64,000 nucleotides of DNA, taken from Xanthomonas translucens pv. cerealis (GTDB lineage: Bacteria > Pseudomonadota > Gammaproteobacteria > Xanthomonadales > Xanthomonadaceae). A program made the translations under genes and the position numbers. Every line of letters starts with the position of its first letter. The first letter of the stretch is position 1. A model generated the notes under the pieces. It saw only the letters and a program-made list of their open reading frames with translations, ran no database searches and had not been told where the DNA came from. Shown here piece by piece: positions 35,561-42,999 of the stretch. The DNA is taken from contig NZ_CP038228.1 of NCBI RefSeq assembly GCF_006838285.1, forward strand, positions 3,100,001 through 3,164,000, read 5' to 3'.

Positions 35561-36406
35561 TCAGCCAGGGCGGCGCCAGCACAAGCGGGCGAAGGTCACC
35601 CAGGCATGCAGCCAGATTACCGCCCACACCGCCGCACGTACCGGCGCAGGGCGTGCAGGCGCCTCGAACTTGCGGAAATAGCGCCACAGCCCGCGATGCT
35701 TGTGCCATTCCACGAACCAGGGCCGCTTGCGGCTGGAGACGCCGCGCACGTGCAGCACGCGCAGGCGGTTGCACACCGCCACCGTGGCCCCGGCCTGGCG
35801 CGCGCGGCGGCACAGGTCCAGGTCCTCGGCATGCAGGCGGTAGCCGGCGTCCCAGCCGCCGATGCGCTCGAACAGCGCCCGCGGCAGCAACATCAGCGCA
35901 CCGGAGATCGCGTCCACGCGCTGCAGCGGCTGCGCCGGATCGGCCGCCAGCGCCAGCCGCGAACCGGCCAGCGGGTGCCGCAGCATCGCGGCGAAGTCCG
36001 GATCGCGGCGGCGCACCGCGGCGTCGGCGCGGCCGTGCTCGTCGATCTGCTCCACGCCGAGCAAGGCATCGCCGAGCGCGGCGACCTGCGCGCGCAGTAG
36101 CGCCAGCGTGTCGGCCTCCACCATCAGGTCCGGATTGACGAACGCCAGCCACGCCGCATCGCTGGCCGCCGCGCCCTGGTTGCAGGCGCTGGCGAAACCG
36201 GGATTGTCGGGGTTGGCGATGAAGCGCACGCGCCGGTCCTCCAGCGCGTGGCGCTGCACGATCGCCAGGGTGTTGTCGCGCGAGGCGTTGTCGACCACGC
36301 GGATCTGCGCGACCTCCGCCGCCGTGCGCAGCCGCTGCAGGCAGGCGTCGATGGTGCTGCCGCTCTCGTAGGTCACCACCACCACGGCCATCTGCTGTTC
36401 GCTCAT
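35561..36406 (-). CDS. family-2 glycosyltransferase (rhamnosyltransferase-like)
   Basis: 281 aa. The GT-A fold begins MAVVVVTYESGSTIDACLQRL, then IRVVDNASRDNTL, FIANPDNPGFASACNQGA with the nucleotide-binding Asp, LAFVNPDLMVEADTL (the D-x-D region NPD), and AISGALMLLPRALFERIGGWDAGYRLHAEDLDLCRRAR with the ED base motif. This is the WsaF/RfbF-like rhamnosyltransferase group, non-processive. A C-terminal amphipathic or membrane-proximal segment (VRAAVWAVIWLHAWVTFARL) ends it. The start is the ATG at 36406. It is separated from the operon downstream by 170 bp and appears to be its own unit, divergent from the APH-like kinase. Confidence 0.87.
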   Translation of the reverse strand: MSEQQMAVVVVTYESGSTIDACLQRLRTAAEVAQIRVVDNASRDNTLAIVQRHALEDRRVRFIANPDNPGFASACNQGAAASDAAWLAFVNPDLMVEADTLALLRAQVAALGDALLGVEQIDEHGRADAAVRRRDPDFAAMLRHPLAGSRLALAADPAQPLQRVDAISGALMLLPRALFERIGGWDAGYRLHAEDLDLCRRARQAGATVAVCNRLRVLHVRGVSSRKRPWFVEWHKHRGLWRYFRKFEAPARPAPVRAAVWAVIWLHAWVTFARLCWRRPG

Positions 36407-36775
36407 GCGCCGATTATCCGGGCAAAGTGGCGCGTGCAGAAGGTGCGGCGCCTGGCTGGCGTCCGCGCACGGCGCGCCTGCGGCGTGGGCGCCGCGCCGA
36501 CGCGGTAGAATCCGCGGTTCCATGCATTGCGCGGTGTAGATGACGGCTAACGCCCACTACGGCGCGCTGCCGCCAGGATCGCGACGCATCGGCCGCCCAG
36601 CTCGCTGGCGGCCGTGCCTGCCGATGGCCCGGCAGCGTCGCCGCGTTTCGACCGATGTCGCCATCGGCCGCAGCCGCGAGCTTCTGCGTTCCTGGTCTAG
36701 ACCAAAACCCGAAAAGCGCGACGCAGCGGGCCATTGCGACGCCAGGCGCGCGTCCCCGCCTGCGCGAGCGGCCCG
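36407..36775. other. divergent spacer between glycosyltransferase and kinase genes
   Basis: 369 bp. A plus-strand TAGAAT at 36504-36509 is a plausible -10. No TPP, B12 or other riboswitch core was recognised, although the downstream genes look like vitamin uptake. Small open frames here have no support. Confidence 0.45.
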
Positions 36776-37924
36776 ATGAGCGCACATCAGATGCATGGCA
36801 TGAGCCTGGCCCCAGCCGCGGCGGACTGGCCGCCGCTGGGTGACGACGAGGTGGACGCCCTGCTGCGGCACATGGCCCTGCCCGACGCGGTCCGCGCCTT
36901 GCGCTGGCACAGCCCGCGTCCGTTCTCCGCCGCGGCCGAGGTCGACAGTGCGGCCGGCACCCTGTTCGTCAAGCGCCATCACCGCAGGCTGCGCGATGCG
37001 CGCACGCTGGGCGAGGAACATCGCTTCATCGAGCATCTGCGCGCACGCGGCGTGCCGGTCCCGGAACTGCTGCGCACGCCCGACGGCGCCAGCGCGGTGG
37101 AACTCGGCGACTGGACCTACGAAGTGCAGCGCGCCGCCACCGGAGAAGACCTGTACCGCGACACGGCCTCGTGGCTGCCGTTCGCCGGCACCGGGCACGC
37201 GCAGGCCGCCGGGCGCTCGCTCGCCCTGCTGCACCGCGCCGCCGCCGGCTATTCGGCGCCGCCACGCAGCACCGCACTGCTGGTCGCCAACCTGCACCTG
37301 TTCGGCCACGCCGATCCGCTGCAGGCCGTGCAGCAAGACCTGCACGGCCGGCCAGCACTGGCCGCGTGGCTGCAGCGGCGCGACTGGCGCGGCGACCTGC
37401 GCCGGCATCTGCTGCCGTGGCACGCGCGCGCCTGGCCGCTGCTGCGCTCGCCAGCGCCGCCGCTGTGGACGCATGGCGACTGGCACGCCTCCAACCTGCT
37501 GTGGCGCGGCCACGGCGCGGCGAGCGAGGTCAGCGCGGTGTTCGATTTCGGCCTGGCCGACCGCACCTTCGCTTTATTCGATCTGGCCACCGCGATCGAA
37601 CGCAACCTGGTGCCGTGGCTGCAACTGGACGTCGGCGGCTGCGCGCCCGCCGAACTCGATCAACTCGACGCGCTGCTGCACGGCTACGCGCAGGTACTGC
37701 CGTTGGACGCGGCGCAGCTGCGCCTGCTGGCCGCCCTGCTGCCGATCGCGCATGCCGACTTCGCGCTCAGCGAGATCGATTATTTCGCCGGCATCACCGG
37801 CTCCGAGGCCAATGCCGATATCGCCTATCACCGCTACCTGCTCGGCCATGCCGACTGGTTCGGCGGCGACGAGGGCCAGCGCCTGCTGCGGCAGCTGCAG
37901 CGGCACACGGACGCAGCGCAATGA
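36776..37924 (+). CDS. APH-family phosphotransferase (small-molecule kinase)
   Basis: 382 aa from the ATG at 36776. The protein-kinase-like fold is visible. GTLFVKRHHRRLRDARTLGEEH carries the ATP-binding Lys. The Brenner motif THGDWHASNLLW with catalytic Asp lies near residue 233, and VFDFGLADRTFALFDLATAIERN holds the metal-binding Asp. The substrate is unknown; relatives phosphorylate choline, thiamine, homoserine or aminoglycosides. It lies 125 bp upstream of a TonB-dependent receptor and then PnuC on the same strand. PnuC-type carriers rely on a cytosolic kinase to trap their substrate, so this is a good candidate for that kinase. This is inference from context. Confidence 0.8.
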   Translation: MSAHQMHGMSLAPAAADWPPLGDDEVDALLRHMALPDAVRALRWHSPRPFSAAAEVDSAAGTLFVKRHHRRLRDARTLGEEHRFIEHLRARGVPVPELLRTPDGASAVELGDWTYEVQRAATGEDLYRDTASWLPFAGTGHAQAAGRSLALLHRAAAGYSAPPRSTALLVANLHLFGHADPLQAVQQDLHGRPALAAWLQRRDWRGDLRRHLLPWHARAWPLLRSPAPPLWTHGDWHASNLLWRGHGAASEVSAVFDFGLADRTFALFDLATAIERNLVPWLQLDVGGCAPAELDQLDALLHGYAQVLPLDAAQLRLLAALLPIAHADFALSEIDYFAGITGSEANADIAYHRYLLGHADWFGGDEGQRLLRQLQRHTDAAQ

Positions 37925-38049
37925 GCGCAGCCCGTTCGTCGCCGCGCGCGCCCATTGCGCGTGCATGCCGCGCCGCGCTGCCGGCAGCGCGTCTGCCCTC
38001 GCATCCGCATCGGCCTTTCCCATTCCGACTCCCGCTTGGAGGTTCCCCC

Positions 38050-40212
38050 ATGTCCCATGCCTTCCCCGCACTCGCGCCGCTCACCCTGGCGTTGGCACTG
38101 GCCGCCACCGCCGCACCGGCACGCGCTAGCGATGCGGACACGCAGACGCCGGTCGAGCTGGACGCGGTCAACGTGCAGGGCGAGCAGCCACGCCACCGCT
38201 CCACGCTGGGCGGCTACGGCGACGCCGCGCTGCTGGACACCCCCGCCTCGATCGGAGTGATCGACCGCGCGCAGCTGGACGACCGCCAGGTGCGCGTGCT
38301 CAGCGAAGTGCTGCGCGCCGACGCCGCGGTCGGCGACAGCTACGCGCCGATCGGCTACTACGAGAACTTCGTGGTGCGCGGCTATTCGCTCAACGCCGCC
38401 AACAGCTACCGGATCAACGGCCTGACCGTCACCGGCGAGCAGAACGTGGCGCTGGAAAACAAGCAGCAGGTGCAGCTGCTCAAGGGCCTGTCCGGGCTGC
38501 AGTCCGGGCTCACCGAGCCGGCCGGCGTGATCGACTACATCACCAAGCGCCCGCAGCAGGTGCGCACGCTGGTCCTGGGCACCGACGACGACGGCGGCCG
38601 CTACGCCGCGGTGGACCTGGGCAACTGGTTCGGCCGCGACCGCCAGTTCGGCCTGCGCGTCAACGCCGCGCACGAGGACATCCGCAGCTACGTCGCGCAT
38701 GCCGACGGCCACCGCAACTTCCTGTCGCTGGCCGCGGACTGGAACATCGATGCGCAATCGACGCTGCAGCTCGACGTGGAAGACCAGGACCGGCAGCAAC
38801 GTTCGGTGCCCGGCTATCAACTGCTCGGCGGCGAGCGCGTGCCCGGCGACGTATCGGTGCACCGGCTGCTGGCCTACCAGCCCTGGTCCAAGCCGGTCGG
38901 CATCGACTCGCTCAACGCGCAACTGCGCTATCAATACCGCTTCAACGACGCCTGGCGCGCGCAATTGGCGGCCGCGCACAGTCGCGCGGTGATCGACGAC
39001 TATTCCAGCTTCGCCTGGGGCTGCTACGGCGCGGCCAGCTGCGCCAACGATGCGATCCCCAACCACTTCAGCCGCGAAGGCGACTACGACCTCTACGACT
39101 ACCGCAGCCCGGACGACACGCGCCGCAACGACCAGGTGCAGGCGACCGTGTCCGGCAGCTTCGCCACCGGCGCGCTGCAGCACCAGCTCAACATCGGCGT
39201 GGACTACCTGCAGCGCACCATCGATCGGCACGGCGCGATCAACGCATTGATCGGCAGCGGCAACATCGCCGCCGATCCGCCGCTGCTGGCCCAGGCCGAC
39301 GCCGAACTCGACCCCAAGCGCCGGCGCCTGGACAGCACCCAGCAATCGCTGCTGGTCAGCGACCGCATCGGCATCGGCGAGGCCTGGCAGCTGCTGCTGG
39401 GCGCGCGCCAGGTGCGCTACGACGAGCGCGCCTGGGACCGCGACGGCGCGCTGACCCGCCACACCCGCCGCTCGCAACTGCTGCCGCAGGCGGCGCTGCT
39501 GTTCAAGCCGCAGGACACGCTGTCGCTGTACGCCAGTTTCGCCAAGGGCCTGGCGCCGGGCGGCACCGCGTCGTGGTTCGCCAGCAACGCCGATGCGATC
39601 CTCGCCCCGACCAGCGCCTACCAGACGGAAGCCGGCCTGAAATACGAGCGCGACGGCCTGGCGCTTGGCGCGGCCGTGTTCGACATGCGCCAGGCCTATC
39701 AGTACGCGCAGCCGCAGGCCGACGGCAGCTTCCTGTACCTGCAGCAGGGCCGCCTGCACAACCGCGGCATCGAACTGTCGGCCGACGGCACGGTCGGCGC
39801 GCGGCTGCACGTACAGGCCAGCGTCGCCGGCCTCCGCGCGCGCGCCGAGGACACCGGCACGCCGGCCTACGAAGGCCACCAGGCACTGAACGTGCCCAGG
39901 CTGCGCGCCAGCGCCCAGGCCAGCTGGGACGTGCCGGGCGCGAGTGGCCTGGCGCTGCTGGGCGGCGCGCAGTACAGCGGTGCCAAGTACGCCGACCGCA
40001 GCGGCCGCGTCGCCGTCGGTGGCTACACCGTCTACAACGTGGGCGCGCGCTACGCGACGCGGCTGGGTACGCTGCCGACCACGCTGCGGCTGAGCGTGGA
40101 CAACCTGACCGACAAACGCTACTGGCGCGACGTCGGCGAGTACCTGGGCGACGACTATCTGTTCCCGGGCGCGCCGCGCACCGCGCGGCTGGCGCTGCAG
40201 TTCGATTTCTGA
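38050..40212 (+). CDS. TonB-dependent receptor next to PnuC
   Basis: 720 aa. A signal peptide (LALAATAAPARA) is followed by a TonB box VELDAVNVQGEQ (about 34-45). The plug contains ALLDTPASIGVIDRAQLDDRQ, YYENFVVRGYSL and GLTEPAGVIDYITKRP, the pattern of ferrisiderophore-type receptors. The barrel ends in TARLALQFDF with a terminal Phe. GGAGG stands 8 bp before the ATG. Although the plug resembles siderophore receptors, its place between a kinase and pnuC suggests that it imports a vitamin or nucleoside. No Fur box was recognised upstream. Confidence 0.9.
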   Translation: MSHAFPALAPLTLALALAATAAPARASDADTQTPVELDAVNVQGEQPRHRSTLGGYGDAALLDTPASIGVIDRAQLDDRQVRVLSEVLRADAAVGDSYAPIGYYENFVVRGYSLNAANSYRINGLTVTGEQNVALENKQQVQLLKGLSGLQSGLTEPAGVIDYITKRPQQVRTLVLGTDDDGGRYAAVDLGNWFGRDRQFGLRVNAAHEDIRSYVAHADGHRNFLSLAADWNIDAQSTLQLDVEDQDRQQRSVPGYQLLGGERVPGDVSVHRLLAYQPWSKPVGIDSLNAQLRYQYRFNDAWRAQLAAAHSRAVIDDYSSFAWGCYGAASCANDAIPNHFSREGDYDLYDYRSPDDTRRNDQVQATVSGSFATGALQHQLNIGVDYLQRTIDRHGAINALIGSGNIAADPPLLAQADAELDPKRRRLDSTQQSLLVSDRIGIGEAWQLLLGARQVRYDERAWDRDGALTRHTRRSQLLPQAALLFKPQDTLSLYASFAKGLAPGGTASWFASNADAILAPTSAYQTEAGLKYERDGLALGAAVFDMRQAYQYAQPQADGSFLYLQQGRLHNRGIELSADGTVGARLHVQASVAGLRARAEDTGTPAYEGHQALNVPRLRASAQASWDVPGASGLALLGGAQYSGAKYADRSGRVAVGGYTVYNVGARYATRLGTLPTTLRLSVDNLTDKRYWRDVGEYLGDDYLFPGAPRTARLALQFDF

Positions 40213-40252
40213 CCCGGGACGCTGTCGCGGGGCAAATTTCTGTCAAGCGATT

Positions 40253-40296
40253 TGAAAAAAGTGCTGATTTTTTTTGAAAAAGTGGCTTTTTTTTGC
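40253..40296. other. homopolymeric A/T tracts after the receptor gene
   Basis: Three runs, AAAAAA, TTTTTTTT and TTTTTTTT, separated by short GC islands, lie just before the long hairpin at 40311. In a region above 65 percent G+C they stand out. On the plus strand they could provide the U-tract of a terminator for the receptor gene, or a curved-DNA element ahead of pnuC. Confidence 0.6.
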
Positions 40297-40310
40297 GGCT
40301 TCAGCCCAAC

Positions 40311-40354
40311 CGCTTTTCTGTGGGAGGGGCTTGAGCCCCTCCCACAGAAAAGCG
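40311..40354. repeat. 44-bp near-perfect palindrome (GTGGGAGGGGCTTGAGCCCCTCCCAC)
   Basis: The arms 40311-40331 and 40334-40354 are exact 21-bp reverse complements around a 2-bp centre, starting CGCTTTTCTGTGGGAGGGGC. It is a GGGAGGGGC variant of the REP-like hairpins at 42027. It lies between the receptor and pnuC, so it would attenuate read-through into pnuC unless pnuC has its own promoter. Confidence 0.8.
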
Positions 40355-40376
40355 CAGAAACTGCGGACTTGCGAAA

Positions 40377-40408
40377 GTCCCGAGTCCCGAGTCCCCGGTC
40401 CCGACTCC
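40377..40408. repeat. 7-bp repeats CCCGAGT / CCCCGGT
   Basis: GTCCCGA GTCCCGA GTCCCCG GTCCCGA CTCC in 7-bp register, ending 29 bp before the pnuC start. It is a single-arm member of the heptamer family. Confidence 0.7.
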
Positions 40409-40437
40409 ACACCATCCAACCACCGAGCCCCACCCCC

Positions 40438-41010
40438 ATGTCCCCCCTCGAACTCCTCGCCGTGCTGGTCAATGTGCTCGGCGTCTGGCTGACCGCGCGC
40501 CGGGTGCGTTGGTGCTGGCCGGTCAACGTGGTCGCGGTGCTGCTGTACGCGTGGCTGTTTTACCAATGGAAGCTGTACTCGGACATGCTGCTGCAAGGCG
40601 TCTACGTGTTTCTGCAGGGCTACGGCTGGTGGCGCTGGAGCCAGGGCCGGCTCGACCACGGCAAGGTGCAGGTCGGTCCGCTGCCGCGGCGCGAGGGCGT
40701 GCTATCGCTGCTGGCCGGCGCCGTCGTCGCGCTGTCGCTGGGCTGGCTGATGCACCGCCACACCGATGCCGCGCTGCCGTGGCTGGACGCGGCGCTGTCC
40801 GCCTTCAGCCTGGTCGCCAGCGTCTGGGCGGCGCGCAAACGCATCGCCAACTGGGGCCTGTGGATCGTGCTGGACTGCATTTATGTCGGCGTCTTCGTCT
40901 ACAAGGGGCTGTATCCCACCGCGGCGCTGTACGCCGGCTTCGTGGTGCTGGCGATCTACGGCCTGCGCCTGTGGCAAGCGCAGCAGCGCGGCACAGCCGC
41001 GGCGCCATGA
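40438..41010 (+). CDS. pnuC: PnuC-type vitamin/nucleoside transporter
   Basis: 190 aa with about seven membrane helices. The family signature is visible: YAWLFYQWKLYSDMLLQGVYVFLQGYGWWRWSQG (about 35-68), then KRIANWGLWIVLDCIYVGVFVYKGLY (about 134-159). PnuC proteins take up nicotinamide riboside, and relatives (PnuT, PnuX) take up thiamine or riboflavin, by facilitated diffusion. Sequence reading alone does not fix the substrate. The start is MSPLELLAVLVN at 40438; the open frame upstream runs through repeats. It is the last gene of the kinase-receptor-PnuC run, separated from the receptor by repeats. Confidence 0.92.
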   Translation: MSPLELLAVLVNVLGVWLTARRVRWCWPVNVVAVLLYAWLFYQWKLYSDMLLQGVYVFLQGYGWWRWSQGRLDHGKVQVGPLPRREGVLSLLAGAVVALSLGWLMHRHTDAALPWLDAALSAFSLVASVWAARKRIANWGLWIVLDCIYVGVFVYKGLYPTAALYAGFVVLAIYGLRLWQAQQRGTAAAP

Positions 41011-41147
41011 ACCTACAGCGACGTGCGCCACGGATAAGGCGGCGTGCGTCATTGCGGCGACAGCCCAGCGCAGCCGCTGCCGGCACCGCAGCGCGTGCAC
41101 GTCCGGCACGGGCACGCTAGCCTCTGCCGCACTGCGACGGAGACCCC

Positions 41148-41885
41148 ATGCCCACACCAATCAATCCCGCCGCCGGCTTCGGCCAGCGCATCGTCGATGC
41201 ACTGCTGACGCGCATCGCCGGCGGCGAGTGGGCGGCGGACCAGCGCCTGCCGGTGGAGCGCGAACTGGCTGCGCTGTTCGGCTGCACTCGTATCACCTTG
41301 CGCGAGGCGCTGCAACAACTGGAATCGGAAGGCTACATCTACCGCGAGAACCGGCGCGGCTGGTTCGTCAGCGCAGCGCGCGTTCGCCACGATCCCTCCA
41401 GCATCGCCGGCTTCATGCAGTACGTCGCCGCGCAAGGCGGTACGCCGCGTACCGAACTGCTCGGTGCGCGTCGCCAGCCGGCCGGCACGACGCTGGCGCG
41501 GCACCTGGAACTGGACGATGCCGAGGCCGAGGTGTTCGTGCTGCAGCGCCGGCGCTGGATCGGCCGCCGCGCGGTGCTGCTGGAGACCAATGCGATTCTC
41601 GCCGCGTGGGCGCCGACCCTGCTCGATCACGACCTGGCCGGCTCGCTCAGCACCGTGCTGGAACAACAGCTCGGGCTACGCCAGGCGCGCAGCCGGCTGT
41701 CGATGTATCCGGCCACGCTGGTCGCCGAGCAGGCCGCGCTGCTGCAGTCCACCGCCGGCACGCCGTGCTTCCGGCTGCAGCGGGTCAGCTACGCGGCCGA
41801 CGGCCGCGCGGTGGAATTGGATATCGAGTCCTGGCGCCACGACGTGCTGGAAGTGACGGTGGAGGTGCAAGCGCCGCCGGAGTAA
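41148..41885 (+). CDS. GntR-family regulator, HutC/UTRA type
   Basis: 245 aa. The N-terminal winged helix is about residues 10-75: IVDALLTRIAGGEWAADQRLPVERELAALFGCTRITLREALQQLESEGYIYRENRRGWFV is an almost canonical GntR domain. The UTRA-type effector domain follows (about 90-240), with FVLQRRRWIGRRAVLLETNAI and CFRLQRVSYAADGRAVELDIESWRHD. UTRA domains bind small sugars, amino acids or phosphonates. The target is unknown. It lies 137 bp after pnuC on the same strand, so it could control that uptake system. No obvious inverted repeat operator was found. Confidence 0.88.
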   Translation: MPTPINPAAGFGQRIVDALLTRIAGGEWAADQRLPVERELAALFGCTRITLREALQQLESEGYIYRENRRGWFVSAARVRHDPSSIAGFMQYVAAQGGTPRTELLGARRQPAGTTLARHLELDDAEAEVFVLQRRRWIGRRAVLLETNAILAAWAPTLLDHDLAGSLSTVLEQQLGLRQARSRLSMYPATLVAEQAALLQSTAGTPCFRLQRVSYAADGRAVELDIESWRHDVLEVTVEVQAPPE

Positions 41886-42026
41886 GGCCGGCGCGCGTCC
41901 GGCGGTGGCGGGCGGCTCCGGCCACGTCCGCCCGGCCCGGCCCGGCAATGGCATCGCGAATGGGCCGACCAAGGCCGCGCACGGCGGATGTGCCAAAGCC
42001 AACGACCATTACCGACTTCTTGAAAC

Positions 42027-42096
42027 TTGTGGGAGCGATTTCAGTGGCGACAGGCTTTACCGGTAGAGCCCGTCGCCACTGAAGTCGCTCCCACAA
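42027..42096. repeat. REP-like element, 25-bp inverted arms (TTGTGGGAGCGATTTCAGT)
   Basis: Arms 42027-42051 and 42072-42096 are reverse complements with one G/A difference; the loop is 20 bp. GTGGGAGCGACTTCAGTCGCGAC-type elements are abundant in Xanthomonas intergenic DNA. It sits between convergent gntR and the glycosyltransferase gene, a place where it could serve as a bidirectional terminator. Confidence 0.85.
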
Positions 42097-42159
42097 CATT
42101 CCGCCGATCGACAACACTCCGCCGATTGGCCGATTGCAAATGCCCGCGTCGAAAGCGCG

Positions 42160-42993
42160 TTAGGCGTCGAACAGCGCGCGCTGCGGGTCCGGCGGCGGCA
42201 GCTCGGCGTACAGGCGTTGCAGCTGCTCGCGGCGCGCGCGCAGCGGATCGTGCATCAGGAAGCCGGCCAGCCGCGCATGCCAGGCCGGCCAGCGCGTGGC
42301 CAGCGCGTCCATGTCGCCGTCGGCGGCGCAGCCCTCGCCGCTGCACCCCACATAGGCGGTTTCGCACAGCACGTTGCGCCAGCCGAGTCCGGCCATGCGC
42401 AGCGATAGGTCGATCAGGGCCGCGTACCAGGAACCGTAACTGCTCGCGTCCAGGCCGCCGGCGCGCTGCCGCGCCGCGCCGCGCAGGGCCACCGCATGGC
42501 ACACCGCCGACGGCAGTTCCGGATGCTCCGGCGGCAGCGCCGCGCAGGCGCGTGCCAGGCGCTCGCCATCGTCGGGCAGCGGATTGATCTCGCCCAGCCG
42601 CGGCCAGGCGCAGGCTTCGCCCGCATTGCTCCACGGCGTGGCGCTGGCGATGGCTGCATCGCGCGCCAGGCATGCGCTCAGTTGCTGCAGCCAGCCGGGC
42701 AGCGGCTGCGCGTCCGCGGCCAGCACCACCACATCGGCGGCGGCGCAGGCGCGCAGCATTTCATCCAGGTGCGCGACCTCGCCGAGCATGCGCGGGCGCC
42801 GGGTGTAGTCGGCCTGCAGGCGGGTATGCGCAAGCCACGCCTCGATCACCCGGATGCCGCGCGGTCCCGCCTGCGCGTCGTCGGCCAGCCACACGCGGGT
42901 GCCGGCCGGGGTATGTGCCTCCAGCGCGCCCAGGCATGCGTCCAGCGCGACGTCGTCGACGCCGACCGGCAGCAGCACGATGGGCAGGGTCAC
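42160..42993 (-). CDS. family-2-like glycosyltransferase downstream of xpsD
   Basis: 277 aa. The GT-A-like start is PIVLLPVGVDDVALDACLGALEAHTP, then VWLADDAQAGPRGIRVIEAWLAH with a nucleotide-binding Asp pair. VVVLAADAQPLPGWLQQLSACL takes the place of the D-x-D strand. The later part (AVCHAVALRGAARQRAGGLDASSYGSWYAALIDLSLRMAGLGWRNVLCETAYVGC) matches the second half of GT2 enzymes. It is 6 bp from the xpsD stop, so it is cotranscribed with the type II secretion operon. Its acceptor is unknown. Glycosylation of a secreted or envelope component is a guess only. Confidence 0.78.
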   Translation of the reverse strand: MTLPIVLLPVGVDDVALDACLGALEAHTPAGTRVWLADDAQAGPRGIRVIEAWLAHTRLQADYTRRPRMLGEVAHLDEMLRACAAADVVVLAADAQPLPGWLQQLSACLARDAAIASATPWSNAGEACAWPRLGEINPLPDDGERLARACAALPPEHPELPSAVCHAVALRGAARQRAGGLDASSYGSWYAALIDLSLRMAGLGWRNVLCETAYVGCSGEGCAADGDMDALATRWPAWHARLAGFLMHDPLRARREQLQRLYAELPPPDPQRALFDA

Positions 42994-42999
42994 CTGCGC

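Noticed and set aside
36407..36775. Search for a TPP or cobalamin riboswitch before the kinase-receptor-PnuC genes
   Set aside because: None of the conserved core blocks (CTGAGA...ACCTGATCTGG or the B12 box) was found.
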